Source: Aphanomyces cochlioides
Taxonomy: Eukaryota; Oomycota; Saprolegniomycetes; Saprolegniales; Verrucalvaceae
Length of the DNA: 64,000 nucleotides
Direction of reading: 5' to 3'
Assembly: GCA_019828595.1 (NCBI GenBank)
Contig: JAHQRK010000033.1
Coordinates: 124,001 to 188,000, forward strand
Shown in pieces: positions 32,401-44,700 of this stretch. The notes below the pieces were generated by a model that saw only the letters and a list, made by a program, of their open reading frames with translations, was not told the origin of the DNA and made no database searches. Position numbers and translations under genes: made by a program. How positions within the stretch are numbered: position 1 is the first letter of the stretch; every line of letters starts with the position of its first letter.

Positions 32401-33517
32401 GCTCGTGAATTTGCTTTTGAAGGTCTCGCACTCGATCCACCAGCACTGAATCTTGACGCATGTTGGGGACTTGCAAAAGCGAAGCGATCTCGACAGCTAA
32501 CTTCTTCAACGGCAGACGTTGTTTCTCCAATCGTTGAGAATGGAATTCTTTGAGTTGGGAGCGGATATCATTGACCAGCATGTCGTAGGCCTTGGAGATA
32601 TTGTGGAATGTTGGAGACTTGTCCAAAAATCGATCCAGACATCCATGAACAATCTCGGCCGCTCGTGGTAGACGAAGTAGCCAAGTTGGAGCTTTCCATG
32701 ATCCAGAGCCATGGCGCAATGTTTGACGCTTTGTGATGATACGACAAGCCACGTGGTCAGCCTGTGGAACGTGTGGCATGTGCGTCGCCTTCCAATGACG
32801 AAGACCCGCCAAGGTGGACGAACAAAAGATGTAGTCGAGTCGGTTGGTGAGTGTGGGACTTGTGAAGGTTCTTGCCACGGGGTTTTGACGGCGAAACAGA
32901 TCCACCAGAGACAAACTGTGCATCCATTGTTCCAGTTGAAGGGTGCCGGCCATGGTGGAGGTACTGGGTCTCAACGAATCCAAATCTTTGTTGAGAGTGC
33001 AGTTGAAATCTCCTCCAACAATGTGGAGCGCATGTGGAGGAAAGTCGCGTGGCAATTCTTCGAAGTAACTTGCTCGTTCTTGGAAGGCTGCCGGCGCATA
33101 GATATTGTGGAGAACGACTGTCAGTGGACCCAGAGTACATCGCACTTGTAGATAACGACCACGAAGCACTGGGTTGTCATGAGGGACTTGAGTGGCGTTC
33201 TTCAAAGGAGAGTGAGGATGTATCAACGTAGCCAGACCTCCAGTGGCTGGCGACGTGGATACTTCAGGGTAAATAGGCTCTTCAAAGAACAAAGAGCCTT
33301 CGTGGTTTGTGATGCGTTGCCAATGGAACGCAACACGGTCGTGGAGACTTGGCGTGCGGAAACGGGTTTCTTGGATAAAGGAAACGTCGTGAACACTTGA
33401 TAGTTTGTCGAGGATGTACCGATGGCTGTTGGAGAAGCCATTGGTGTTGAGGGAGATGATTTGTGGGTCCCAGTCCACGAGTTCAGTTGGGACATCGGAG
33501 AAGTTGTTGTCAATCAT
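29462..33517 (-). pseudogene. LINE ORF2 with two compensating frameshifts (copy O)
   Basis: ATG at 33517 (MIDNN), total length the consensus 4,056 nt, but read in three pieces. A C5 tract is C4 near 32294-32298 (just after FMSPVPTP), and a C6 tract is C7 near 30673-30680 (WGSP). The endonuclease, the reverse transcriptase core and the C-terminal part with the CX2CX7HX4C finger are each open. The middle reverse transcriptase segment lies in a shifted frame, so no full protein can be made. Both sites are C homopolymers that also vary in other copies. Confidence 0.88.
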
Positions 33518-33595
33518 CACGAGTACAGATGAAAATGAGTAGAATGGAGGGGTGAGAGGGGAGGTTGAAATGGATTGAAGCAGGGGATAGAAGCC

Positions 33596-34469
33596 TTAGA
33601 GTTGATCGTCCTCCAAATCGAGGGGATCAATTTCGTCGGCGTTCATGGAGTGGTGAGCTTTGCTGCAGAGCTCGTCGATGTGGTAATTGTTGGTGATGCT
33701 TTTGAGCATCGAGATGGCCGACAAGACGGGAGCCGGCAAAGTGAACTTCTCGAGATTGTCGCTGAAGTTTTCGATCAAAGCAAACAGCGACCAGTCCGTC
33801 AAGCAGTTGGTGTCAGGCAATCTTGTTGCTTCTTGGTTCAATAGAACAGTCAGTGCCTCCGAGTTTGTGTAGAGGTCTGGGGCCCGATTTGAGAGGAATA
33901 AGTCAATCGTAGCAAGTGCAAAGAGGATGCGCTTGATCTCTGGTATGTCCGTGGTCAATTCTTCCAAGATTTCTGACGGGTGAATCTTGTATTGAGCCAT
34001 GAAGTTGACGTGATGTTTGTAGTTGTGAGGCTTGCCTTGAGCTTTTAACAAAGCCATCTTGCGCTCAATAGTCTTGGTTGCAACAAGTGACTGAAACAAA
34101 CTGAGGTCTTCATCTTGTGCGTACATAGCATGTGCAACGAGCTGAGGATCATCTCGCAAAATGCGTTGACATTCGGTGATACTGCCTTCGACTTTCTTGT
34201 CTCGAATGATCTTCTTCGCCAATTCGAGGTGGGCTGCAGCAGACTTGTTAAGTCGTTGTTTCTTCGCTTTGCCTTTGGTCTTTTTCGGGCGTGGTGCACT
34301 TGAATCTTCCAATACAATTCGAGGCACTGCAAAGTCTTCAAACGAGAGTTCCACGTCGTCTTCTTCGAGGATATGAAAACGGTTGGATGTCGGCAGGGGA
34401 TCCAAACGTGGGGACGAAGGCAAAGTACGTTTTGGAGCTGGTCCAGACCGGTAGCCCGTTACCAATTGA
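33596..34469 (-). pseudogene. LINE ORF1, residues about 722-1012 (copy O)
   Basis: C-terminal quarter from QLVTGYRSGPAPKRT to LDLEDDQL, open, with the KTKGKAKKQR basic patch and RLNKSAAA variant. Its N-terminal part is cut off by copy P, which lies on the other strand. The antisense strand reads by chance into P's leader and ORF1 as one long frame (34291 onward); that fusion is a junction artefact. Confidence 0.85.
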
Positions 34470-34530
34470 ACTTCCGAATTTGCCTCGTACCCCTCAAGTC
34501 AAGAAGTTATCAAGTGCCGCCGCGCTCAAA

Positions 34531-35937
34531 ATGTCCAACGCCAACAGCTGTTCCGAGCTCCGTGAGACCAACACTCACGGAGTCACCATCATTCCAGGTA
34601 TTGTATCACCTCACCCACTTTCGTCGTCCAATCAGGATGGCGGAAGTGGTGTGAGTAATGTCTCTACACCTAACCCTAGGGCCGAAGTGGAGGTCGAGTT
34701 CGACCCCAACAGCGTCTCTGGAGACCAATCTGCGTCTCGCTCCCCCAGCGCTTCACCTGGTGCTCCACTCGCCGGAGTTCCAGGGGGGGTCAACCTCAGT
34801 GGGTCAGTGGTTGACCCCCAGACCACTGTCGTTAACTTGTCTAGCGAAGCCCTCACTCAGGAGGGCGAACCACTGGGGCCTTGTGCCTGTGGTGGCTGCT
34901 TCCCTGGACTCCAATTGGAGTCGATCCCCAGTGAAGGCGGCGAGAAAACGGGGTCCATGCCAGCCCTAGAGGCTACGAGGGCCCCCCCTATGGGCACACC
35001 CTGCGGTTCTGTCTACTTCCCCCCAGGGGCCTCTTCGGAGGGGCGGGGGCGGTATCCCGATTTGGGTTCTCGCCGGAGCAATGGTGTACCCCAGTCACCG
35101 TGCTGCGGGGATGGCATGGATTCCCCTTCTACCCCTGTCACTGGGGGTCTGGCCCCGGCCTTTCTCGTGACCAATGGGACTGAGCCAGCAGCCACCAACC
35201 GCGTCGCCCCCTGTGCTGAGCCTCCTAGAACGGGAGAGGAAGAAGAAAAATCTCAAGAGGACGTGGATATGGTCTCTGGAGACGCCGAGGGGAAGGATTC
35301 TACTGAAACCGAGGCCTTAACCGACGAGGGAAATACTCAAATTCACTCGGAGGTGGATGGGTCAGGCGACATTAACGGCCAAGCGAAGCCGTGTGATACT
35401 CCTGGAGAAGTTATTCAAGAGGAACAATCGACAAACAATGACAATGACCAGTCAAATCAAGACATTGTCGACAAATCCGTTGCTCAAGGAAATGGCGCTG
35501 TTGATCCTCCTACCGCGGCAGACAAAATACAAGGCGATCAAGAGCAACAAAACGCTGAAAAGGCCAATCCATGGACGCAAAAGACTCCCGACAAGGATTC
35601 AGCTTCGTCCAAGAAAGATGCCAAGCAAGGCAATGCCCCCAAAGGCGCGAAACATCGCAACACTGGTGCTCATGCTATTGCCGATGACGATATTGCGCGA
35701 TGCGAGGCCATGGCGGACGCATTCTACAAAGACTCTGGTGACATGGACGCCTTCATTGAAAACATTTTGCTCACCCCCCAGTCCCAAGTGTACGAGCTCA
35801 CAGTCAAGTTGGGCGAAGCCTACAAGGACTGGTCCGAAAAAGTCATCTGCGATCAATTTGTCAAGGAAAATCCTGGTTCGTTATGGGGCTCCAAATTTCC
35901 GAACATTTTGATCCACAAGAACCCACAGACCATTGTG
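34531..35937 (+). pseudogene. LINE ORF1, N-terminal 469 residues (copy P)
   Basis: ATG at 34531, open for 469 codons to PQTIV. It includes the acidic N-terminal region and the first third of the conserved core. A 3-nt in-frame deletion gives HKNPQ instead of HKKNPQ. It also carries TPDKDSAS (TPGKDSAS elsewhere) and GEAYKDW. The remaining ORF1 is at 61730-63373. Translation past the junction adds an unrelated tail from Q's leader and stops at 36033. Confidence 0.87.
35923..35937 (+). repeat. Target-site duplication of copy Q, left
   Basis: CCACAGACCATTGTG immediately before Q's 5' end. Exact copies follow the element 3' ends at 55807-55821 and 61730-61744. Having three copies instead of two is the sign of the tandem duplication at 55807-61729. 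Confidence 0.92.
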
Positions 35938-35998
35938 ACTTCCGAATTTGCCTCGTACCCCTCAAGTCAAGAAGTTATCAAGTGCCGCCGCGCTCAAA

Positions 35999-37470
35999 AT
36001 GTCCAACGCCAACAGCTGTTCCGAGCTCCGTGAGACCAACACTCACGGAGTCACCATCATTCCAGGTATTGTATCACCTCACCCACTTTCGTCGTCCAAT
36101 CAGGATGGCGGAAGTGGTGTGAGTAATGTCTCTACACCTAACCCTAGGGCCGAAGTGGAGGTCGAGTTCGACCCCAACAGCGTCTCTGGAGACCAATCTG
36201 CGTCTCGCTCCCCCAGCGCTTCACCTGGTGCTCCACTCGCCGGAGTTCCAGGGGGGGTCAACCTCAGTGGGTCAGTGGTTGACCCCCAGACCACTGTCGT
36301 TAACTTGTCTAGCGAAGCCCTCACTCAGGAGGGCGAACCACTGGGGCCTTGTGCCTGTGGTGGCTGCTTCCCTGGACTCCAATTGGAGTCGATCCCCAGT
36401 GAAGGCGGCGAGAAAACGGGGTCCATGCCAGCCCTAGAGGCTACGAGGGCCCCCCCTATGGGCACACCCTGCGGTTCTGTCTACTTCCCCCCAGGGGCCT
36501 CTTCGGAGGGGCGGGGGCGGTATCCCGATTTGGGTTCTCGCCGGAGCAATGGTGTACCCCAGTCACCGTGCTGCGGGGATGGCATGGATTCCCCTTCTAC
36601 CCCTGTCACTGGGGGTCTGGCCCCGGCCTTTCTCGTGACCAATGGGACTGAGCCAGCAGCCACCAACCGCGTCGCCCCCTGTGCTGAGCCTCCTAGAACG
36701 GGAGAGGAAGAAGAAAAATCTCAAGAGGACGTGGATATGGTCTCTGGAGACGCCGAGGGGAAGGATTCTACTGAAACCGAGGCCTTAACCGACGAGGGAA
36801 ATACTCAAATTCACTCGGAGGTGGATGGGTCAGGCGACATTAACGGCCAAGCGAAGCCGTGTGATACTCCTGGAGAAGTTATTCAAGAGGAACAATCGAC
36901 AAACAATGACAATGACCAGTCAAATCAAGACATTGTCGACAAATCCGTTGCTCAAGGAAATGGCGCTGTTGATCCTCCTACCGCGGCAGACAAAATACAA
37001 GGCGATCAAGAGCAACAAAACGCTGAAAAGGCCAATCCATGGACGCAAAAGACTCCCGGCAAGGATTCAGCTTCGTCCAAGAAAGATTCCAAGCAAGGCA
37101 ATGCCCCCAAAGGCGCGAAACATCGCAACACTGGTGCTCATGCTATTGCCGATGACGATATTGCGCGATGCGAGGCCATGGCGGACGCATTCTACAAAGA
37201 CTCTGGTGACATGGACGCCTTCATTGAAAACATTTTGCTCACCCCCCAGTCCCAAGTGTACGAGCTCACAGTCAAGTTGGGCGAAGCCTACAAGGACTGG
37301 TCCGAAAAAGTCATATGCGATCAATTTGTCAAGGAAAATCCTGGTTCGTTATGGGGCTCCAAATTTCCGAACATTTTGATCCACAAGAAGAACCCACAGA
37401 CCATTGTGATCTCAAGTTACAACTTGTCTACGTGCGTGGAAATGGGAGGCACAACGTTTCGACTTGGTGG
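35999..37470 (+). pseudogene. LINE ORF1, N-terminal 490 residues (copy Q)
   Basis: ATG at 35999 (MSNANS) and open to TTFRLGG, where R interrupts it. The C6 tract that is broken in E/F is intact here, and HKKNPQ is complete. The sequence resumes at 44851 with the same TTFRLGGKDF reading. Apart from the insertion there is no inactivating change. Confidence 0.88.
37455..37470 (+). repeat. Target-site duplication of copy R, left
   Basis: CGTTTCGACTTGGTGG before R's 3' terminus, repeated exactly at 44851-44866 after R's 5' end, with one extra C (44850) between. The GG at the 3' junction is native to the target. Confidence 0.93.
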
Positions 37471-37616
37471 TTAAATGAGTTGTATTAACCTTATTTTTGA
37501 GCAAAGGCCCTAATGACTTACTAATTTGCCTCGTACTGTATAAATAGAACTTGGAAAACAGAATATGGCAAAGTGGTCATTGAACAGGAGATGAAGTGAG
37601 TGAGCCGTCAGCTCTC

Positions 37617-40600
37617 TCATGAAACGACGCTGTTAGGAATGATGTGTTGACGTAACCAGGGGTCCGAAGATAGATGCTTGAGCACATTGAATACCTTGGT
37701 GTATCCCTTCTTGAGAGGGAGATCAACCAGGAGCTGTTGTAGATGTAGCTTGATCAAAGAGGCAGCATGAATGGCAACTTCCATCGGACTCTTCGCTGTG
37801 AGGTCGGGTCGAAAGGTGCGATCGGCACGTTGGAGCCATATTTGATAATACACGCAGGCTCGGACAATCGGCCAGATCTTCAGATAGCCACGGATGTAGT
37901 ATCCATCGGACGGCTTGGGCGTCTCGTAGAACATTTCCAGACACGTGGACGGAAAGGAACACTCGAGCAGTCGCTGGATTGTCTTGAAGAAATACCAAAC
38001 AGATTGACCATATCCACAAGAGAACAGGAAATGCTCGTACGTCTCATTGACACGACAGAAGACACACGTCGGCTTGGGGTCTTGGTACTGAAACAGATAT
38101 TGCATGGCGTTGGCGCGGAGAAGGGTCTTGAAAATGAACTCTCCATATCGAGGGAGAATGTGGTCGGGTTGGAGGAAGGCGGCAAGTTGGGTAAGGCGCT
38201 TGGGGTCTTCGTAAAAGTTGGATGGCAGGTTGAGATGCTTGGTAGGAAGAATGGACGAGCTGACAGCTGGAGAAGCTCTGATCTTAGCCGATTTCGAAGT
38301 CGCAAGCGCCAACAAGATCGGACTCGAGTCAGGGTGTATCATCCAGTGCCATTCCATCCATTCAGAGCTTGGCGTCGGCAAGTGGAACACGGGAGCATCC
38401 TCTTCAGAAACAATCTCAAACAATCGTGATAACTTGGTCACCAAGATTGAGATCCATTGTTTCGTTGGAGGGACAAAATTGGCTTGGCGGCAGGCACGGT
38501 TGATTTTGTCGAACAAGATCGAAGCTGGCCAAACTCGCTGGCACGGAGTCAACAAATGCGACAACTTCGTGATGTGAAGCGAAGCCAATACATTGGCTTG
38601 GTCTTGCGTCGATGTAGAGCACTGATCGTATAGGTCTTCGAGTCCAGGCAGATACGAGTTGTGCCAAAGGGGAACATCCAAAGATGAGATGTGATTTGGA
38701 CAGCCGTACGGAGTCCAGCGGGATTCAAACCAGCTACTCAATAAGGCTTTCCACATTGGAGTGATATTGGGATTCTTGTACAGTTGTCTGATGAATGCAG
38801 AAGAGCCATTTGCCAAGAGGAGATCTCGGGGGAACCCCATGGATGAAAAGCCTTCTCGAGGAGAGTATAGCCCGGCGTAATCCAGGCGGACATGGCAGAC
38901 TTGCGGGGTGGGGTGGTGATGGCTTGAATGCATCTGATCATGACAGAGCGGTTGTGTTGTTGCCATAAAGCAAGTGCATGGTGCAGGCCTAAGCCACCGG
39001 ACTTCTTCGGCATGAATAGGATCTCCTTTTTGATCAAACGGAGGCCATGGACAGAGGAGGATGGGTTGATTTCTTCACCATGCATAAATTGAAGCATGGC
39101 CTTGTCGATCTTTTTGGCCAGGTCTTTGTCGGCAGGGACAAAAGCCAGTTGGTACCATAACACAGGCAGACATATGCTGTGCAGGATAGTGACTTTTCCG
39201 GCCATGGTTCGAGCCTTGTAGAGCCACAAAGACAAGCGAGCCACAAACTTCTCAAACACGTAATTGAAACGTGCCAATGGAGAAAGATTGGGCGCAACCA
39301 AGATACCAAGAGCCTTCACGGGACTGTCGGAAGTAACTTGTAGTGAGGCAAGGTTCCCATTCAACTGGCTGTAGGTCAGAATTTGGGTCTTGTCTACGTT
39401 GAGTCGGAAACCAGACTTGTCGCAAAAGGTTTGAACCAATGCAAGCTGCCGGTGGAGGCACGTCTCATTTGCCGCATAGAGTTGCGAGTCGTCGGCAAAG
39501 TAACTCCCAGTGTGGTAGCGATCCCCACACTTGATGCCATAGTTGGAGTGTTGCCGTAGGAGTTGGCACATCGGTTCCAAAGCGATCACAAACAGAAGTG
39601 GCGACAGTGGATCACCTTGCAACACACCGCGTGAGATGTGAACTGGCTTGGACAAGAAGCCGTTCACCAAGATGCGAGACTTGCGGCCCGAGTACAGTAC
39701 GCGAACCATGTCAACAAAGGTTTCGGGAAAGCCATAGTGACGGAGGACGCGGAGCAAGTACGCGTGGTCCACGCGATCAAAAGCTTTCTCAAAGTCAAGC
39801 AGTGCCACCATCGAGGACGGACTGTGTAGTTTGATGTGGTGCAGCATGTCATCCAGTCGTGCAATATTGGTTTGGATATTGCTTCGACGGATAAAGCCTT
39901 GCTGGTCCGGGTGGATGATGTGTCGAATGTGGCGCTGGAGTCGATAAGCCAGAATACTCGTCAGGATTTTCACATCCGTGTTGAGTAGGCTAATGGGCCG
40001 ATAGTTCTTGGCCTGTGACTTGGGGCCTTTCTTGTGCAGCAACACCAGCGTACTGACAAGTTGCATGGGAGTCAAGCGAGGGTGAGAATGGAGCTGGTGT
40101 GTGAATAGCAGCTCCAATACCAACGACCACTTGTGAGGTGCAAGTTTGAGGACTTCGAATGGCAGAGCGTTGGGACCTGGCGCTGAGTTCGAACTGCTGT
40201 GTCGAATAGCATGATAGAACTCGTTGGCGCGCAAGGGAGCCGACAGCTCTTTCTGGGCTTGCTCTGGCAGTTGCTTGTGTCGAGTCAATGGGGTCAGAAA
40301 TGACGACACTTCGTCTCCAGATCGCTGCACGTCGGGAGCTGCAAACAAGTCCTTGTAGTAGTCGACCAGGACGTCAGACATGCCTTGTTGATTGGAGACA
40401 ACATTTCCATTGACATCCACCAACTCTTTGAAGACTGTCTTCTTCAAGGGGGTAGGGACAGGGGACATGAAGTGGAACTTGGACGAGCGCTCTGCTTTGT
40501 ACAAGTGAAGTTGGAACGCCTGGTCTTGACGAAACTGCTTGTCTCGATCTTGCAGCTCGTGAATTTGCTTTTGAAGGTCTCGCACTCGATCCACCAGCAC

Positions 40601-41671
40601 TGAATCTTGACGCATGTTGGGGACTTGCAAAAGCGAAGCGATCTCGACAGCTAACTTCTTCAACGGCAGACGTTGTTTCTCCAATCGTTGAGAATGGAAT
40701 TCTTTGAGTTGGGAGCGGATATCATTGACCAGTATGTCGTAGGCCTTGGAGATATTGTGGAATGTTGGAGACTTGTCCAAAAATCGATCCAGACATCCAT
40801 GAACAATCTCGGCCGCTCGTGGTAGACGAAGTAGCCAAGTTGGAGCTTTCCATGATCCAGAGCCATGGCGCAATGTTTGACGCTTTGAGATGATACGACA
40901 AGCCACGTGGTCAGCCTGTGGAACGTGTGGCATGTGCGTCGCCTTCCAATGACGAAGACCCGCCAAGGTGGACGAACAAAAGATGTAGTCGAGTCGGTTG
41001 GTGAGTGTGGGACTTGTGAAGGCTCGTGCCACGGGGTTTTGACGGCGAAACAGATCCACCAGAGACAAACTGTGCATCCATTGTTCCAGTTGAAGGGTGC
41101 CGGCCATGGTGGAGGTACTGGGTCTCAACGAATCCAAATCTTTGTTGAGAGTGCAGTTGAAATCTCCTCCAACAATGTGGAGCGCATGTGGAGGAAAGTC
41201 GCGTGGCAATTCTTCGAAGTAACTTGCTCGTTGTTGGAAGGCTGCCGGCGCATAGATATTGTGGAGAACGACTGTCAGTGGACCCAGAGTACATCGCACT
41301 TGTAGATAACGACCACGAAGCACTGGGTTGTCATGAGGGACTTGAGTGGCGTTCTTCAAAGGAGAGTGAGGATGTATCAACGTAGCCAGACCTCCAGTGG
41401 CTGGCGACGTGGATACTTCAGGGTAAATAGGCTCTTCAAAGAACAAAGAGCCTTCGTGGTTTGTGATGCGTTGCCAATGGAACGCAACACGGTCGTGGAG
41501 ACATGGCGTGCGGAAACGGGTTTCTTGGATAAAGGAAACGTCGTGAACACTTGATAGTTTGTCGAGGATGTACCGATGGCTGTTGGAGAAGCCATTGGTG
41601 TTGAGGGAGATGATTTGTGGGTCCCAGTCCACGAGTTCAGTTGGGACATCGGAGAAGTTGTTGTCAATCAT
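37617..41671 (-). pseudogene. LINE ORF2, frameshifted (copy R)
   Basis: ATG at 41671 (MIDNN), 4,055 nt, one less than consensus. The loss is in a G-run on the plus strand (CTCGGGGGAACC at about 38826-38830), five where intact copies have six. The same five-base state occurs in copy Q at 54446-54450. Endonuclease, reverse transcriptase catalytic motifs and thumb are in one frame to WGSP. The C-terminal third with the Cys/His finger is in another. Small changes near the end (QHIIPNSVVS) are unique to this copy. Confidence 0.9.
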
Positions 41672-41749
41672 CACGAGTACAGATGAAAATGAGTAGAATG
41701 GAGGGGTCAGAGGGGAGGTTGAAATGGATTGAAGCAGGGGATAGAAGCC

Positions 41750-44700
41750 TTAGAGTTGATCGTCCTCCAAATCGAGGGGATCAATTTCGTCGGCGTTCAT
41801 GGAGTGGTGAGCTTTGCTGCAGAGCTCGTCGATGTGGTAATTGTTGGTGATGCTTTTGAGCATCGAGATGGCCGACAAGACGGGAGCCGGCAAAGTGAAC
41901 TTCTCGAGATTGTCGCTGAAGTTTTCGATCAAAGCAAACAGCGACCAGTCCGTCAAGCAGTTGGTGTCAGGCAATCTTGTTGCTTCTTGGTTCAATAGAA
42001 CAGTCAGTGCCTCCGAGTTTGTGTAGAGGTCTGGGGCCCGATTTGAGAGGAATAAGTCAATCGTAGCAAGTGCAAAGAGGATGCGCTTGATCTCTGGTAT
42101 GTCCGTGGTCAATTCTTCCAAGATTTCTGACGGGTGAATCTTGTATTGAGCCATGAAGTTGACGTGATGTTTGTAGTTGTGAGGCTTGCCTTGAGCTTTT
42201 AACAAAGCCATCTTGCGCTCAATAGTCTTGGTTGCAACAAGTGACTGAAACAAACTGAGGTCTTCATCTTGTGCGTACATAGCATGTGCAACGAGCTGAG
42301 GATCATCTCGCAAAATGCGTTGACATTCGGTGATACTGCCTTCGACTTTCTTGTCTCGAATGATCTTCTTCGCCAATTCGAGGTGGGCTGCAGCAGACTT
42401 GTTAAGTCGTTGTTTCTTCGCTTTGCCTTTGGTCTTTTTCGGGCGTGGCGCACTTGAATCTTCCAATACAATTCGAGGCACTGCAAAGTCTTCAAACGAG
42501 AGTTCCACGTCGTCTTCTTCGAGGATATGAAAACGGTTGGATGTCGGCAGGGGATCCAAACGTGGGGACGAAGGCAAAGTACGTTTTGGAGCTGGTCCAG
42601 ACCGGTAGCCCGTTACCAATTGAAGGTCCAGCGAGTTCTTGGGCTGCTCACTTGGTGGAGCAAGAGCGGGCGATTCGTTGGTAGACATTTCCACATCTTC
42701 TTGTTGTTTGTCTTGTCCATTGTTGTTAGGGGGATCGCTGTCACCAGACATATCGACATCAGAGCCATGAGAAGGAGCTGTTGGCTGTGGTTGTTCATCT
42801 TGACGATCTCCAGATGCCTCAGTTGAGTCGGCCGTGCCTTCCGCATTTGTTCCAGGGTCTTGATCATGATCGTCTCCATCATGTTCAGGTTCTTTTTCTC
42901 CTGACGGAGGAGATTTTGCCGCTGCCTTGGCCGCTTTTGCCTTCGCTTTTTCAGCCTTGGCCTCTGCACGTCGTGAAACAATCGACGGAGGCAATGTCTT
43001 GTTCAGAGCAGCGATCTTGTGCTGAAACACGACGACAAAAGGCTGACCCGACGGATCCGTAATGGTGATTTCGCGTAGTGCGTCGCCGGATTTTGGCACC
43101 AGCACTGCAGGAGGCGCAGACGACTTGAAAATGACTCTCAAATGCGGCGACTTGATGTTCTGACCAGCAGTAGGGTTGAATGCTGCTATCACTGACTTGG
43201 TCAATGCAGCCATTTTCTTGACAATCGCCTTGGCCATCGAAGGGTGACTGACCTTGTTGAACGTAACGTAGTAGTTGTTGCCATAACGCGAGTATTTGGG
43301 AACCAGGAAGTCTTTGCCACCAAGTCGAAACGTTGTGCCTCCCATTTCCACGCACGTAGACAAGTTGTAACTTGAGATCACAATGGTCTGTGGGTTCTTC
43401 TTGTGGATCAAAATGTTCGGAAATTTGGAGCCCCATAACGAACCAGGATTTTCCTTGACAAATTGATCGCAGATGACTTTTTCGGACCAGTCCTTGTAGC
43501 CTTCGCCCAACTTGACTGTGAGCTCGTACACTTGGGACTGGGGGGTGAGCAAAATGTTTTCAATGAAGGCGTCCATGTCACCAGAGTCTTTGTAGAATGC
43601 GTCCGCCATGGCCTCGCATTGCGCAATATCGTCATCGGCAATAGCATGAGCACCAGTGTTGCGATGTTTCGCGCCTTTGGGAGCATTGCCTTGCTTGGAA
43701 TCTTTCTTGGACGAAGCTGAATCCTTGCCGGGAGTCTTTTGCGTCCATGGATTGGCCTTTTCAGCGTTTTGTTGCTCTTGATCGCCTTGTATTTTGTCTG
43801 CCGCGGTAGGAGGATCAACAGCGCCATTTCCTTGAGCAACGGATTTGTCGACAATGTCTTGATTTGACTGGTCATTGTCTTTGTTTGTCGATTGTTCCTC
43901 TTGAATAACTTCTCCAGAAGTATCACACGGCTTCGCTTGGCCGTTAATGTCGCCTGACCCATCAAACTCCGAGTGAATTTGAGTATTTCCCTCGTCGGTT
44001 AAGGCCTCGGTTTCAGTAGAATCCTTCCCCTCGGCGTCTCCAGAGACCATATCCACGTCCTCTTGAGATTTTTCTTCTTCCTCTCCCGTTCTAGGAGGCT
44101 CAGCACAGGGGGCGACGCGGTTGGTGGCTGCTGGCTCAGTCCCATTGGTCACGAGAAAGGCCGGGGCCAGACCCCCAGTGACAGGGGTAGAAGGGGAATC
44201 CATGCCATCCCCGCAGCACGGTGACTGGGGTACACCATTGCTCCGGCGAGAACCCAAATCGGGATACCGCCCCCGCCCCTCCGAAGAGGCCCCTGGGGGG
44301 AAGTAGACAGAACCGCAGGGTGTGCCCATAGGGGGGGCCCTCGTAGCCTCTAGGGCTGGCATGGACCCCGTTTTCTCGCCGCCTTCACTGGGGATCGACT
44401 CCAATTGGAGTCCAGGGAAGCAGCCACCACAGGCACAAGGCCCCAGTGGTTCGCCCTCCTGAGTGAGGGCTTCGCTAGACAAGTTAACGACAGTGGTCTG
44501 GGGGTCAACCACTGACCCACTGAGGTTGACCCCCCCTGGAACTCCGGCGAGTGGAGCACCAGGTGAAGCGCTGGGGGAGCGAGACGCAGATTGGTCTCCA
44601 GAGACGCTGTTGGGGTCGAACTCGACCTCCACTTCGGCCCTAGGGTTAGGTGTAGAGACATTACTCACACCACTTCCGCCATCCTGATTGGACGACGAAA

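Larger units (their letters stand above)
29317..34469 (-). mobile_element. LINE copy O, 3' two thirds
   Basis: Antisense copy, 3' end at 29317, running through ORF2 and the spacer to ORF1 residue about 722. It is interrupted at 34469 by the 5' end of sense copy P. The continuation of O and its right target duplication are not in the window. The 3' UTR (29317-29461) is 145 bp with the short hairpin (GTGAGC/GCTCAC). The target edge is AAGG, the one insertion whose junction does not read TGG. Confidence 0.88.
34470..35937 (+). mobile_element. LINE copy P, 5' part
   Basis: Full 5' end (ACTTCCG at 34470), leader, and ORF1 to consensus residue 470, where copy Q is inserted at CCACAGACCATTGTG. P resumes at 61730 (or 55807) with the same 15 bases. 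The left flank in O is CCCGTTACCAATTGA; its duplicate is outside the window. Confidence 0.9.
35938..37470 (+). mobile_element. LINE copy Q, 5' part
   Basis: Complete 5' end at 35938, leader, ORF1 to codon 491, then antisense copy R inserted with a 16-bp target duplication (37455-37470 and 44851-44866). Q lies inside P in the same orientation. Confidence 0.92.

Noticed and set aside
34291..36033. 580-codon frame spanning the O/P junction and P/Q junction
   Set aside because: It is a chance fusion of antisense O sequence, P's stop-free leader, P ORF1 and Q's leader, with no native start.
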